A DNA stretch of 51,150 nucleotides from Actinomycetota bacterium (GCA_020161245.1 JAIUOK010000036.1:1-51150), one strand, 5' to 3'; positions 33,101 to 46,502 are shown, counted from the first letter of the stretch. Notes: generated by a model from the sequence alone, not told the origin. Numbers and translations are program-made.

Positions 33101-35173
33101 CTACAGGTCGGCGACGATGCGGGCCGAGCCGACGGCGCGCAGCCCGGCGCGCTCGGCTGGGCCGCGCTCGATGCGCTCGACGAGCCAGCGGGTGGCCTCC
33201 GGGCCCGGCATCGGCCGCGACACGCGGTAGCCCTGGGCGACGTCGCAGCGCATCTGCCGCAGCGCGTTCCAGGCACCGAGCGTCTCGACGCCCTCGGCGA
33301 CCACCGACAGCCCGAGCCCGTGGGCGAAGCCGACGATCGAGCGCACCATCGCCGGGTCTCCCCCGGCCTCGTCGAGACGGCGCACGAACGACCGGTCGAT
33401 CTTCACCTCGCTGACGGGCAGCTGCTCGAGCAGCAGCAGCGAGGAGTACCCGGTGCCGAAGTCGTCGAGCGACGCCGCGACGCCGAGCTCGCGCAGCTCG
33501 CGCAGCGCCGACACAGCCCGGGCGGCGTCGAGGATGAGGACGCTCTCGGTCACCTCGAGCACCACCGCCTCGGCTGGGAGCCCGTGGGCGTCGAGCTGGG
33601 CCACGACGAGCCCGGCGAGGTCGGTCTCGTGCAGGTCGCGCATGCTGACGTTGACGGCGACGGGGACGTGCAGGCCCTGGTCCCACCACGACCGCGCCTG
33701 GTCGAGGCCCTCGCGCAGGACGTGCTCGGTGATCCGGTGCACGAGGCCCGTGCGCTCGGCGAGCGGGATGAACTCGTCGGGGGGCACGAGGCCCCGCTCC
33801 GGGCTGCGCCAGCGCACGAGCGCCTCGACGCCGACCACCTGGCCGTCACGCAGCGACACCTTCGGCTGGTAGTGCAGCTCGAGCTCGCCGCGGTCGATGC
33901 CCTCGCGCAGTGCCGTCACCGTGCCGAGCTTCGCCGGCGAGTTGGGGTCGCGGCCGGCGTCGTAGAGCTCGATGCCGGTGCCGTCGCCCTTGGCGGCGTA
34001 CATGGCGACGTCGGCGCGCCGCATGAGCATCTCGAAGTCGCGGCCGTGGACGGGGAACAGGGCGATGCCGATGCTGACGTCGACGTCCATGAGGACCTCG
34101 TCGAGCACGACGGGCTCGGCGAGCGCCGTCCGGATGCGCCCGGCGACCTCGATGGCGTCGGCCGGCTCGTCGATGTCGGGCAGCAGCACAGCGAACTCGT
34201 CGCCGCCGAGGCGCGCGACGGTGTCCGAGGGGCGCACCGCGCCCAGGAGCCGGCGCGCCACCACCTCGAGGAGGGCGTCGCCGGTCTGGTGCCCCAGGGT
34301 GTCGTTGACCTCCTTGAAGCGGTCGAGGTCGAGGACGAACAGCGCGGCGCCGTCACCCTTGCGCCCGGCCTCGCCGAGCGCCTCCTCGACCGTGCGCTGG
34401 AGCATCACGCGGTTGGGCAGCTCGGTGAGGCTGTCGTGCAGCGCCCGGTGCTGGTGGTCGCGCGCCAGCGACGCCGTCTTGTAGACCGCGAGCAGCGGCA
34501 CCAGCAGCAGCGGGAGCATCACCCAGGCGTGGGCGGCCATGAGCGCCACGAACGGCGAGATCGCCAGCGACGTGAACGTCGTGCCGGTGTAGTACCACCA
34601 GTCCTCGGTGAACGACTCCCACCAGGTCTGGCCGTACTCGTGGGCGAGTCCGGCGACCAGTGCCACGTTGACGACGTGGTAGGCGGCCCACGACGCCAGC
34701 ACCCAGATCAGGTCGCCCGCGCCGAAGACGGTCCGCGGGTCCGCGAGCGTCGCGTTGGCCCCGGCGAGGGCGAGCACGCCCCAGGCCGCGGCCAGGCTGA
34801 TGACGTACTGACCGACGTTGAACAGCAGCTTCCAGATGTCCTTGCGCTGCACCATCTCGCTCAGCAGGATCGCGACGGCCTGCAGGATGACGGCGGGCGC
34901 GAACCCGAACAGGTAGAGCGTGGCGAAGACGAACGCCGAGGAGATCGGTACGCCCTCGTAGTCGGCGTGGTCGGAGGCGATCACCGGCCGCAGCTCGCCG
35001 AGCAGGACGAGCGCGAAGAGCATGAGCAGGGCGGCCTGGTTGTCGGCGACTCCGTCGAGGTCGAGCATGAGGACGGCCCACAGCACGAGGCCCCAGCCCA
35101 CCCAGACGGAGAAGTGCCAGGTCACGGCGAACATGGACCATCGCCGCAGCGACGGCCGACCGCGCGACCCCAT
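33101..35173 (-). CDS. Membrane GGDEF-EAL cyclic-di-GMP protein
   Basis: 690 residues. About 15-235 form roughly six membrane helices (MASE-like, not assigned). GGDEF domain about 242-405 with intact GGDEF at 323-327; EAL domain about 420-670 with EAL at 450-452, NVSMRDL, DDFGTGYSS, KIDRSF and AEGVE, all catalytic residues in place. Likely bifunctional or switchable c-di-GMP turnover. ATG at 35173 has AGGAGG upstream. It differs in membrane part from the protein at 20752-23106. Confidence 0.92.
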   Translation of the reverse strand: MGSRGRPSLRRWSMFAVTWHFSVWVGWGLVLWAVLMLDLDGVADNQAALLMLFALVLLGELRPVIASDHADYEGVPISSAFVFATLYLFGFAPAVILQAVAILLSEMVQRKDIWKLLFNVGQYVISLAAAWGVLALAGANATLADPRTVFGAGDLIWVLASWAAYHVVNVALVAGLAHEYGQTWWESFTEDWWYYTGTTFTSLAISPFVALMAAHAWVMLPLLLVPLLAVYKTASLARDHQHRALHDSLTELPNRVMLQRTVEEALGEAGRKGDGAALFVLDLDRFKEVNDTLGHQTGDALLEVVARRLLGAVRPSDTVARLGGDEFAVLLPDIDEPADAIEVAGRIRTALAEPVVLDEVLMDVDVSIGIALFPVHGRDFEMLMRRADVAMYAAKGDGTGIELYDAGRDPNSPAKLGTVTALREGIDRGELELHYQPKVSLRDGQVVGVEALVRWRSPERGLVPPDEFIPLAERTGLVHRITEHVLREGLDQARSWWDQGLHVPVAVNVSMRDLHETDLAGLVVAQLDAHGLPAEAVVLEVTESVLILDAARAVSALRELRELGVAASLDDFGTGYSSLLLLEQLPVSEVKIDRSFVRRLDEAGGDPAMVRSIVGFAHGLGLSVVAEGVETLGAWNALRQMRCDVAQGYRVSRPMPGPEATRWLVERIERGPAERAGLRAVGSARIVADL

Positions 35174-35315
35174 GCGCCCCTCCTGCGGGGCGCGCGCCGC
35201 CGGACAGCAGACCCGTCGCGCCCCTACGGGATGCCATCGGCGCAGGCGGGGGGCTCCTTGACCCGTCCGGACGTCCCACGTGGCGGGGTCCCGGGTTCCG
35301 GACGTCTGGGCCGGG

Positions 35316-38624
<3,309 letters not shown>

Positions 38625-38634
38625 TCACCGGTTA

Positions 38635-38696
38635 TCAACCAGATGGTTGACAAGGTGCGGTTCGCGGTGCAGTCTTCTGCTCAACCGGAAAGTTGA
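38635..38696 (+). promoter_or_regulatory. ArsR promoter with two operators
   Basis: A promoter TTGACA (38647-38652), 17-base spacer, CAGTCT (38670-38675) is bracketed by two related palindromes: TCAACCAGATGGTTGA (38635-38650), overlapping the -35 box, and TCAACCGGAAAGTTGA (38681-38696), at the transcription start. Both share TCAAC...GTTGA. This is the layout of an autoregulated ArsR-type operator. Confidence 0.8.
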
Positions 38697-38711
38697 GGAA
38701 GGGAGGCGGCG

Positions 38712-39080
38712 GTGGCCGACGCGCTGTCCGCGGCGTTCGCGGCGATGGCCGACCCGACCCGGCGCGACATGGTGGCCCGGCTAGCCGACGGCGATGCCGG
38801 TGTCACCGAGCTCGCCGCGCACTACGAGATGAGCCTGCAGGCGGTGTCCAAGCACCTGCGGGTCCTGGAGGACGCCGGCCTCGTCTCGCGCACCCGCGAG
38901 GCGCAGCGCCGGCCCGTCCATCTCGAGGTCGAGGTGCTCGACCTCATGACCGGCTGGATCGAGCGCTACCGGCGCCGGGCCGAGGAGCGGTTCGCCCGCC
39001 TCGACGCCGTGCTCGACGAGCTGAAGCAGCAGGACGCACCCGCGCGCACGCGCACCCGACGAGCAGGAGGACCGCGATGA
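38712..39080 (+). CDS. ArsR-family transcriptional repressor
   Basis: 122-residue winged-helix regulator: ALADPTRRDMVARL-type helix (here AMADPTRRD), VTELAAHYEMSLQAVSKHLRVLEDAGLV as the recognition helix-turn-helix, and a wing with TREAQRR. No metal-binding CxC motif is present, so it belongs to the group paired with SRPBCC proteins rather than metal sensors. GTG at 38712 has GGGAGG upstream. Its stop overlaps the next start (ATGA), and it likely represses its own promoter. Confidence 0.92.
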   Translation: MADALSAAFAAMADPTRRDMVARLADGDAGVTELAAHYEMSLQAVSKHLRVLEDAGLVSRTREAQRRPVHLEVEVLDLMTGWIERYRRRAEERFARLDAVLDELKQQDAPARTRTRRAGGPR

Positions 39081-39558
39081 GCACGAGCAGGACCGACACG
39101 ACCACGATCACCGTCGAGCCCGACATGCCGGCCGTGCGGCTGCAGCGCGACTTCGACGCGCCGCCCGCCCTGGTCTTCCGGGCGTGGGCCGACCCCGGGC
39201 TCGTGGTCCGCTGGCTGGGCCCGCGCGACCTCGAGATGGAGGTCGAGCGCTGGGACTGCCGCACCGGCGGCGCCTACCGGTACGTCCACCGCCGGGGCGA
39301 CGACGAGTTCTGGTTCCACGGCAGCTTCCACGAGGCGCGCGAGGGCGAGCGCATCGTCCAGACCTTCACGTGGGAGGGAGCCCCGGACTCCGTCGCGCTC
39401 GAGACGAGACCTTCACCGACCTCGGCGACGGCCGCACGCGGATGGAGAGCATCTCGATCGCGTCGTCGTACGCCGACCGCGACGCGATGATCGCCAGCGG
39501 GATGGAGCACGGCATCCGCGACAGCTTCCTGCGTCTCGACGAGGTGCTGGCCTCGTAG
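39077..39558 (+). pseudogene. SRPBCC (AHSA1-type) gene with a frameshift
   Basis: The start reads as an AHSA1/START-like protein: DFDAPPALVFRAWADP, VVRWLGPRDLEMEVERWD, GSFHEAREGERIVQTFTWEG. After codon 110 the frame is lost near 39407; the rest of the domain (TFTDLGDGRTRMESISIASS to LRLDEVLAS) continues in another frame to 39558. Two bases lie where three are needed, so one base is missing. It could be a true mutation or a sequencing error; without the shift the protein would be about 160 residues, normal for the family. Confidence 0.85.
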
Positions 39559-39568
39559 GCCGCCGGCC

Positions 39569-40669
39569 TCAGGCCCGCGTGGCCCGGGTGATGGTGGCGG
39601 ACCCGACCACGCGGGTGCCGTCGTAGACCACGAGCGCCTGGCCGGGCGCGATGCCGCGGGTGCGGCCGCGCAGCGAGGCGACGACGAGATCGCCCCCGTC
39701 GGCGGCCGCGCCGGGCAGCACCTCCACGACGGCGTCGACCGGCTCCCCGTGCGCGCGCAGCTGGACCTGGCCCTCCACCGGCCCGGCCGGCGCGGGGCCG
39801 CACCACCGGGGGCGGGCCCCCTCGACGCGGTCGACCTCGAGCAGCACCGGCGGCCCGACCATGACCGTGGACGTCGCGACGTCGACGCCGACGACGTAGC
39901 GGCGGGCGCCGTCGGCGGCCGGGCGGCCGAGGTGCAGCCCGCGGCGCTGGCCGACGGTGAAGGCGTAGGCGCCGTCGTGGCTGCCGAGGGTCTCCCCCGA
40001 CTCGGCGTCGACGACCAAGCCGGGAGCCTCGCCGAGCCGGTCGCGCAGCCAGCCCGCGGTGTCGCCGTCAGGCACGAAGCAGATGTCGTGGCTGTCGGGC
40101 TTGTCGGCGACGAGCAGGCCCCGACGCGCCGCCTCGGCCCGCACGTCGTCCTTGGTGGAGCCGCCGAGGGGGAACAGCGCGCCGGCGAGCTGCTCGGCGT
40201 CGAGCACCGCCAGCACGTAGCTCTGGTCCTTGGCGGGGTCGACGGCGCGGTGCAGCTCGCGGCCGTGGGGGGTCTCGAGGATGCGCGCGTAGTGGCCGGT
40301 GGCGACGGCGTCGAAGCCCAGGCCGAGCGCGCGGTCGAGGACGGCGGAGAACTTGATGCGCTCGTTGCAGCGCAGGCACGGGTTGGGCGTGCGGCCGGCG
40401 GCGTACTCCGCGACGAAGTCGTCGACGACGTCCTCGGCGAACTCCTCGCTGAGGTCCCACACGTAGAACGGGATCCCGAGGACATCGGCCACGCGGCGCG
40501 CATCGCGCGCGTCCTCGAGGGTGCAGCATCCCCGCGCACCTGTGCGGTGGCTCTGGGGCGAGCGCGCGAGGGCCAGGTGGATGCCGACGACGTCGTGGCC
40601 CGCGTCGACCGCGCGCGCGGCGGCGACGGCGGAGTCGACCCCGCCCGACAGCGCCGCGACGACCCTCAT
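39569..40669 (-). CDS. mnmA: tRNA-specific 2-thiouridylase
   Basis: 366 residues. Adds sulfur to U34 of tRNA-Lys, -Glu and -Gln. ATP-pyrophosphatase motif SGGVDS at 8-13; catalytic cysteines Cys98 (NPCLRC) and Cys197 (SHDICFVP). The ATG overlaps the stop of the cysteine desulfurase gene (ATGA), and that enzyme is the likely sulfur donor. Confidence 0.96.
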   Translation of the reverse strand: MRVVAALSGGVDSAVAAARAVDAGHDVVGIHLALARSPQSHRTGARGCCTLEDARDARRVADVLGIPFYVWDLSEEFAEDVVDDFVAEYAAGRTPNPCLRCNERIKFSAVLDRALGLGFDAVATGHYARILETPHGRELHRAVDPAKDQSYVLAVLDAEQLAGALFPLGGSTKDDVRAEAARRGLLVADKPDSHDICFVPDGDTAGWLRDRLGEAPGLVVDAESGETLGSHDGAYAFTVGQRRGLHLGRPAADGARRYVVGVDVATSTVMVGPPVLLEVDRVEGARPRWCGPAPAGPVEGQVQLRAHGEPVDAVVEVLPGAAADGGDLVVASLRGRTRGIAPGQALVVYDGTRVVGSATITRATRA

Positions 40670-41850
40670 CGCCGCGACCTCGCTCGCCGGGCGCGGGCCA
40701 CCGCGGCCGGGAGGGCATCGAGCAGCCGGTCGACGTCCCGCTCGGTCGAGGACCAGCCCAGCGAGAAGCGCAGCGAGCCGCGGGCAGTCGCGGCGTCCAT
40801 CCCCATGGCCAGCAGCACGTGGCTGGGCTGCGGCACGCCGGCCGAGCACGCAGAGCCGCGCGAGCACTCGACCCCCACGGCGTCGAGCAGGAGCAGCAGC
40901 GAGTCGCCTTCGCACCCGGCGAAGGTCAGGTGGGCGATGCCGGGCAGGCTGTGCTCGGGGTCGCCGTTGCGCACGACGTCGTCGACCGATCCGAGAACGC
41001 CGTCGACGAGGGCGTCGCGCAGCCCGCGCACGCGGGCGGTCCGCAGATCCATGTCGGCCATCGACGCCGTCACGGCCGCAGCGAGCGCCGCGAACCCGGC
41101 GGCGTCGACCGTGCCCGAGCGGATCTCGCGCTCCTGGCCGCCGCCGAACGCCAGCGGCACGGGCGAGAGGCCGCGGCGCAGCACGAGCGCGCCGACGCCG
41201 ACGGGCCCGCCGGTCTTGTGACCGGAGAGCGCGAGGGAGTCGACGGCCGACGCGTCGACCGGCAGCGAGCCGACTGCCTGCACGGCGTCGCTGTGGAACG
41301 GGATGCCGTGCTCGGCGCACAGCGCCGCGGCCTCGGCCACGGGCTGGATCGTGCCGACCTCGTTGTTGGCCCACATCACCGTGACGAGCGCGATGCGCTC
41401 GGCGTTGTCGGCGAGCTCGGACTTCAGCCACCCCAGGTCGACCCGGCCGAGGTCGTCGACAGGGAGCCAGCCCACGTCCGCGCCCTCGCGCTCGCCGAGG
41501 TGGTCGACGGGGTCGAGCACGGCGTGGTGCTCGACCGCGGACGCGAGCACCCGCGTGCGGGACGCGTCCTCGGCACGGCGGGCCCGGTAGAGGCCCAGCA
41601 CGGCGAGGTTGTCGGCCTCGGTGCCGCCGGAGGTGAGCACGACGTCGCCGGCCCGCACGCCGAGGGCGGCGGCGATGGCCTCGCGGGACTCCTCGACCAC
41701 GCGCCGGGCACGGCGGCCGGAGGTGTGCTGGGAGCTGGGGTTGCCGACCTGCGCGAGCTCCTCGGTCAGCGCCGCGAGAGCCTCCGGGCGCACCGGGGTG
41801 GTCGCCGCGTGGTCGAGGTAGGCGACGGCGTCTCCCGTCAGGTCAGGCAC
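40666..41850 (-). CDS. Cysteine desulfurase (IscS/NifS type)
   Basis: 394-residue PLP enzyme that takes sulfur from cysteine. PLP Lys212 in LSGHKTGG, stacking His in SAVEHHAVL (108-109), substrate-cysteine loop with Cys329 and Cys335 in [12 protein letters not shown]. Coupled to mnmA, which points to tRNA thiolation as a main job; iron-sulfur cluster supply is also possible. GTG at 41850 lies 8 bases behind TAGACT. Confidence 0.93.
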   Translation of the reverse strand: MPDLTGDAVAYLDHAATTPVRPEALAALTEELAQVGNPSSQHTSGRRARRVVEESREAIAAALGVRAGDVVLTSGGTEADNLAVLGLYRARRAEDASRTRVLASAVEHHAVLDPVDHLGEREGADVGWLPVDDLGRVDLGWLKSELADNAERIALVTVMWANNEVGTIQPVAEAAALCAEHGIPFHSDAVQAVGSLPVDASAVDSLALSGHKTGGPVGVGALVLRRGLSPVPLAFGGGQEREIRSGTVDAAGFAALAAAVTASMADMDLRTARVRGLRDALVDGVLGSVDDVVRNGDPEHSLPGIAHLTFAGCEGDSLLLLLDAVGVECSRGSACSAGVPQPSHVLLAMGMDAATARGSLRFSLGWSSTERDVDRLLDALPAAVARARRARSRR

Positions 41851-41874
41851 GGTCCGAGAGTCTAGACAACGCAC

Positions 41875-41907
41875 GGAGGGGCCCGGCCGTGACGGCCGGA
41901 CCCCTCC
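41875..41907. terminator. Terminator after etfBA
   Basis: A 16-base stem with one mismatch and a single-base loop (41875-41890 against 41892-41907), 25 bases after the etfA stop and ahead of the cysteine desulfurase promoter. Confidence 0.75.
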
Positions 41908-41932
41908 TGAGCGGAACGTGCTCGCGCTGGGC

Positions 41933-42886
41933 TCAGCCCTTGCGGCGGGCGATCTCGTCGGTGAGCTGCGGGACGACCTTGAACAGGTCGCCGACGACGC
42001 CGAAGTCGGCGAGCTCGAAGATCGGCGCCTCGGAGTCCTTGTTGACCGCGACGATCGTCTTGCTCGTCTGCATGCCGGCCCGGTGCTGGATGGCGCCGGA
42101 GATGCCGTTGGCGATGTAGAGCTGCGGCGAGACGGTCTTGCCGGTCTGGCCGACCTGGAAGGCGTGCGGGTACCAGCCGGCGTCGGTGGCGGCACGGCTG
42201 GCGCCCACGGCAGCGCCGAGGGCGTCGGCGAGGGCCTCGACGGTGGCGAAGCCCTCGGGCCCGCCCACGCCGCGGCCGCCCGAGACGACGATCGCGGCCT
42301 CGGTCAGCTCGGGACGGCCCGACTTCGCGCGCGGCGCGACCTCGGTGATCCTCGCGGCCTTCGCGGCGTCGCTGAACCCCACGGCCACGTTCTCGACCGC
42401 CGGCGTGGCCTCGGCCGGCTCGGGGGCTGCGGCGTTCGGCTTCACGGTGATGATCGGCGTGCCGGTGGTGACCTTCGCCTGCACCGACCACGACCCGGCG
42501 AACACCGACTGCGTGGCAGTGCCGTCAGCAGCGACGTCGACGGCGTCGGTGATGATGCCGCTGCCGGTCTTGACCGCCAGGCGCGCCGCGATCTCCTTGC
42601 CCTCCGCGGACGACGTCACCAGCACCGCCGACGGCGACGCCTGCGCCACGACCGCGGCCAGCGCCTCGGCCTTCGCGGCGACGAGGAACTCGTCGACCTC
42701 AGGCGCGTCGACGACGTACACCTTCGCCGCGCCGAAGCGGCCCAGCGTCGCGACCGCGTTGTCGATCCCCTTGCCCAGGAACACCGCGGACGGCTCGCCG
42801 AGACGGCGGGCGATGGTGAGCAGCTCGGTGGTCGGCTTCTTGACCGCGCCCTCGGCGTGGTCGACCAGGACCAGGACCTCAGCCAT
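41933..42886 (-). CDS. etfA: Electron transfer flavoprotein alpha subunit
   Basis: 317 residues. Carries the FAD-binding C-terminal domain with the ETF signature: [12 protein letters not shown], then [16 protein letters not shown] and [22 protein letters not shown]. Accepts electrons from acyl-CoA dehydrogenases and passes them to the quinone pool. ATG at 42886 has AGGAGA upstream; it follows etfB by 27 bases. Confidence 0.97.
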   Translation of the reverse strand: MAEVLVLVDHAEGAVKKPTTELLTIARRLGEPSAVFLGKGIDNAVATLGRFGAAKVYVVDAPEVDEFLVAAKAEALAAVVAQASPSAVLVTSSAEGKEIAARLAVKTGSGIITDAVDVAADGTATQSVFAGSWSVQAKVTTGTPIITVKPNAAAPEPAEATPAVENVAVGFSDAAKAARITEVAPRAKSGRPELTEAAIVVSGGRGVGGPEGFATVEALADALGAAVGASRAATDAGWYPHAFQVGQTGKTVSPQLYIANGISGAIQHRAGMQTSKTIVAVNKDSEAPIFELADFGVVGDLFKVVPQLTDEIARRKG

Positions 42887-42913
42887 GTCTGTCTCCTTCT
42901 CCTGCGATCCCGG

Positions 42914-43705
42914 TCAGATGAACTTGCCCGCGGCGAGGAACTCGGCGAGCTTCACGCCGCCGTCGCCCTCGTCGGTCACGACGGTGCCGGCCTGGCGCGG
43001 CGGGCGCTTGCTGGCGTCCTCCACCACCGACCACGCGGCCGACAGGCCCACCGAGGCGGGGTCGATGCCGAGGTCGGCCAGCGTCCAGGTGGTCACCGGC
43101 TTCTTCTTGGCCGCCATGATGCCCTTGAACGAGGGGTAGCGGGCCTCGCCCGTCTGGTCGGTGACGCTCACCAGCGCGGGCAGCGGCGCGGTCACCGTGG
43201 TCGAGGCGTCGTCGCCGTCGCGGCGGATCGTCACGGCACCGCCCTCCACGCTCAGCTGCGCGGCGAAGGTCAGCCCCGGCAGGCCCAGGCGCTCCGACAG
43301 CATCGCGGGCACGACGCTCATCGTGCCGTCGGTCGAGGCCATGCCCGTCACGACGAGGTCGTAGGCGCCGTCCGCGGCGATCTTGTCCAGCGCCTTGGCC
43401 AGCACCAGCGACGTGGCCAGCGCGTCCGAGCCGTGCAGCGCGTCGTCGACGACGTGATAGGCGGCATCGCCGCCCATCGACAGCGCCTTGCGCAGCGCCT
43501 CGCCGGCGGCCTCGGGGCCCATCGTCAGGTAGACGATCTCGCCGTCGCCGGCCTTCTCGATCACCTGCAGCGACTGCTCGACGGCGTACTCGTCGAGCTC
43601 GGACAGGCGGCCGTCGACGGCCGCGCGGTCGGTGGTGCGGTCAGCGGCGAACCCGCGGTCGCCCGCGGCGTCCGGCACGTGCTTGACCAGAACGACGATC
43701 TTCAT
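42914..43705 (-). CDS. etfB: Electron transfer flavoprotein beta subunit
   Basis: 263 residues. Forms the ETF heterodimer and binds AMP. Typical start MKIVVLVKHVPDA, DEYAVEQSLQ, GSDALATSLVLAKAL, VVTGMASTDGTMSVVPAMLSE (in parts) and a C-terminal KKKP..W arm. GGGAGG precedes the ATG by about 13 bases, somewhat far. First gene of etfBA. Confidence 0.96.
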   Translation of the reverse strand: MKIVVLVKHVPDAAGDRGFAADRTTDRAAVDGRLSELDEYAVEQSLQVIEKAGDGEIVYLTMGPEAAGEALRKALSMGGDAAYHVVDDALHGSDALATSLVLAKALDKIAADGAYDLVVTGMASTDGTMSVVPAMLSERLGLPGLTFAAQLSVEGGAVTIRRDGDDASTTVTAPLPALVSVTDQTGEARYPSFKGIMAAKKKPVTTWTLADLGIDPASVGLSAAWSVVEDASKRPPRQAGTVVTDEGDGGVKLAEFLAAGKFI

Positions 43706-43841
43706 GGCCGGGGTCCGACCTCCCTGCTCGACACGCGCCCTGCTGAGGGCTGCCTTATACCCAGGATGCCCTGCGGCTGTACCGGCGCGGGCGGCGGCCC
43801 CGGGCGGGCCGTGAGGTGGTGCCGGGTTGTTCGTACCACAC

Positions 43842-43857
43842 GTTACCCGTGGGTAAC
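43842..43857. promoter_or_regulatory. Candidate operator upstream of etfB
   Basis: GTTACCC-GT-GGGTAAC, a 7-2-7 palindrome 137 bases before the etfB start and 70 bases from the ApbE-like stop. Its size fits a TetR-type site, but no regulator gene is adjacent. Confidence 0.5.
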
Positions 43858-43928
43858 AAAACCCGCGCGGGGAGGGTGCGCGCCGCGTGCCGGACGTCGG
43901 CACGTCGGGACGCGGGAGCGGCCGCCGC

Positions 43929-44723
43929 TCAGGCGAACGCGGGGCCGAACGACACGGTCTCGTCGCCGCGCACCAGGTGCGCCGACCACCCGGGCAGCCG
44001 TCGGAACCACAGCACGCCGTCGAGCCCATCGACGAGCAGCGCGGTCGCCAGGGCGTCGGCCAGTCCGGCGTCCGGGCCGACCACGGTCGCGGAGTCGCAG
44101 CCGCGCGCGACTCCCCCGGTCCGTGGGTCGATCACGTGCATGCCCCGGCCGTCGAGCACGGACGTGGCGGCGCACGCATCGCGCACCCGGGCCCGCGCCG
44201 CGGGCCGGGTCGACCCGCGCGGGCCGGCGACCTCGACCGACCACGGCGTCCCGGGCGACTGCTCTCCGCGGCAGACGACCTCGCCGGCGGCGTCGACCGA
44301 CAGGTCGTGGAAGCCGCGCTGCTCGAGCACCTCGGCGGCCAGCCCGGCCGCCCAGCCCTTCACGTAGCCGGACACATCGACACCGCCGGGGACGGCCCAG
44401 GGGTCGAACGCGCCTGCGGTGAGCTCGCGGATGCCGCGGCAGCGGTCGAGCACCGAGCGCAGCTCGGGCGGTGCGGCGTCCTCGGCAAGCACCCCGTGGC
44501 GCAGCAGCGAGGCCGGCGTCTCGTAGCGCCACGTCGAGAAGACGGCGTCGACCCGGTTCAGCAGGTCGGTGACCTGCGCGACGGCGAAGGGCAGGGCCGC
44601 GGCATCGGCCGCCGGCGTCCGGACGTCGAGGACGACGGTCGAGCCCCACACGGCGACCTCGTGGACGTGCCGGTGCGTGCCGTCGACCGGGGGCGCCGCG
44701 GCTGCGGGCGCGTGGAGGCTCAC
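43929..44723 (-). CDS. ApbE-like FAD:protein FMN transferase
   Basis: 264 residues from the chosen GTG. ApbE-family features: FDPWAVPGGVDVSGYVKGWAAG (as two parts) for the DxGG/KG motif, a VDAAGEVVCRG strand, TSVLDGRGMHVIDPRTG with the conserved His, and a C-terminal ADALATALLV. The enzyme attaches FMN to threonine of redox proteins outside the membrane. No signal peptide is evident, and the frame is open upstream, so the start is uncertain. Divergent from the DUF1800 gene. Confidence 0.78.
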   Translation of the reverse strand: MSLHAPAAAAPPVDGTHRHVHEVAVWGSTVVLDVRTPAADAAALPFAVAQVTDLLNRVDAVFSTWRYETPASLLRHGVLAEDAAPPELRSVLDRCRGIRELTAGAFDPWAVPGGVDVSGYVKGWAAGLAAEVLEQRGFHDLSVDAAGEVVCRGEQSPGTPWSVEVAGPRGSTRPAARARVRDACAATSVLDGRGMHVIDPRTGGVARGCDSATVVGPDAGLADALATALLVDGLDGVLWFRRLPGWSAHLVRGDETVSFGPAFA

Positions 44724-44915
44724 CCGTTCCAGGTCGGCCGCACTCTGCGTGAACTCGTCCGGCCGTACGGGTGGTCCTCGGGCGCCCCGCTGGCCCGAAC
44801 GGGCGGAAGCCCCTCCACCCGCGCGCCGGACGCGTCGAAGGCACCCCAGCGCCGGGCGGGGAGCGTCCGCGGGGGGCGCGACGTGCACGGGGACGGATGC
44901 CGAGGGGGGCAAGCC

Positions 44916-46502
44916 GTGACAGTTCTGTCCGCAGCGGAGGAGTCCGCGCCGGATCAGGCGGGACCCACCCGCCGCCGCGTCCTGCAGGGAGCGGCGGTGG
45001 TGGCCGCTGCCGCCGCGCTGCCGATGGCGGCGGCCGCGCCCGCGCAGGCCGCGACGACGGGGTCGTCCTTCCTCCCGGCGAGCGCGCGTCTGCACCTGCT
45101 CCGCCGCGCCACGTACGGCCCCAGCCCGTCGGCGCTCGCCGACGTCACGCGCCTCGGGCTCTCGGGCTGGGTCGAGTGGCAGCTGCAGCCGTCGCTCATC
45201 AGCGACACCGCGGTCTCGGCGATGCTGGCCAAGCTCCCTGTGCCCAACGACGGCACAGCGATCTCCACGGTGAAGGCGAAGCTGGACGCCGGCACGATCA
45301 GCGGCTGGGACCAGTTCATGTCGATCCCGAAGGCGCACCTCATCCGAGCCACGTGGTCGCGCCGCCAGCTGCTCACCGTCATGGAGGAGCTCTGGTCGGA
45401 CCTGTTCAACGTCGCGGTCCCCCACGACGGCACGAACGAGTCGCGCGCCCACTACCAGTACACGATCAGGTCGAAGGCCCTCGGCCGCTTCGACGACCTG
45501 CTGTGGTCGATCACCCGCCACCCAGCGATGCTGACGTACCTCAACAACCGCGACTCGGACCGCTTCGCGCCCAACGAGAACCAGGGCCGCGAGCTCCTCG
45601 AGCTGCACTCGGTCGGCGTCGACGCCGGCTACACCGAGGACGACATCAAGAACGCGGCCCGGATCCTCACGGGCATGTCGGTCAACAACGACACCGGCGA
45701 GTTCCAGTACAAGCCCGGCATGCACTGGGTGGGCCCGGTGACGGTGTTCGGCTTCAGCGCCGGCAACGACACCGAGGGCGGCGGCGAGGCGGTGTCCAAG
45801 GCCCTGGTGCTCTACCTGGCCCGGCACCCGAAGACGGCGCACCGGGTGGCCTACCGGATCGCGCAGCGCTTCGTCTCCGACGACCCGCCTGAGCCGCTGG
45901 TGGCGTCGCTGGCGCGCACCTACACGGCCAACCGCACCGCGATCGCGCCCGTGCTGCGGCAGCTGTTCGCCTCCGCGGAGTTCGCGGCGTCGCGCGGCCT
46001 CAAGGTGCGCAGGCCCGTCGAGCACGTGGCCGCCACCCTGCGCGCACTGCAGGTCGGCCCGGACACCGGCGACGGCGGCTCTATCAACACCCTGCTCTGG
46101 ACCGCGGGGGCGATGGGCCAGCAGCCGTTCGCCTGGTCGACGCCGGACGGCTTCCCCGAGCGCGCCGAGAACTGGCTGTCGACGGCGACCACGCTCGAGC
46201 GCTGGTCGGCCAGCCGCCGGCTCGTCGAGGGCTGGGGCACGGGCGACCTGGGGCGCGCCGACCTGCGCGCGTGGCTGTTCGGCTCCGCCACCGCGACGCC
46301 CGCGACGTACGGCGACATGGTCGACATCGCCTCGAAGAAGCTCTTCTACCGCGTGCTGCCGAGCGAGCACCGCACGGCCGTCTGCACCTTCCTGCGCGCC
46401 CGCCCGCTCTCGCCGCTCAGCACCGACTCGTCGGCGCTGACCTGGCGCCTCCGCTCCTGGGTGTCGCTGCTGCTCGACACCCCGTACCACCTCTACCGGT
46501 GA
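44916..46502 (+). CDS. Exported DUF1800 protein
   Basis: 528 residues. Twin-arginine-like signal RRRVLQ at 19-24, hydrophobic stretch and cleavage near residue 46 (AQA-AT). The body matches DUF1800: HLLRRATYGPSP, ELWSDLFNVAVP, HPAMLTYLNN, ENQGRELLELHSVG, AARILTGM, RVAYRIAQRFVSDDPP. The function of the family is unknown; it is typically encoded next to DUF1501. GTG at 44916 has GAGGGGGG upstream. First gene of a three-gene unit. Confidence 0.9.
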   Translation: MTVLSAAEESAPDQAGPTRRRVLQGAAVVAAAAALPMAAAAPAQAATTGSSFLPASARLHLLRRATYGPSPSALADVTRLGLSGWVEWQLQPSLISDTAVSAMLAKLPVPNDGTAISTVKAKLDAGTISGWDQFMSIPKAHLIRATWSRRQLLTVMEELWSDLFNVAVPHDGTNESRAHYQYTIRSKALGRFDDLLWSITRHPAMLTYLNNRDSDRFAPNENQGRELLELHSVGVDAGYTEDDIKNAARILTGMSVNNDTGEFQYKPGMHWVGPVTVFGFSAGNDTEGGGEAVSKALVLYLARHPKTAHRVAYRIAQRFVSDDPPEPLVASLARTYTANRTAIAPVLRQLFASAEFAASRGLKVRRPVEHVAATLRALQVGPDTGDGGSINTLLWTAGAMGQQPFAWSTPDGFPERAENWLSTATTLERWSASRRLVEGWGTGDLGRADLRAWLFGSATATPATYGDMVDIASKKLFYRVLPSEHRTAVCTFLRARPLSPLSTDSSALTWRLRSWVSLLLDTPYHLYR

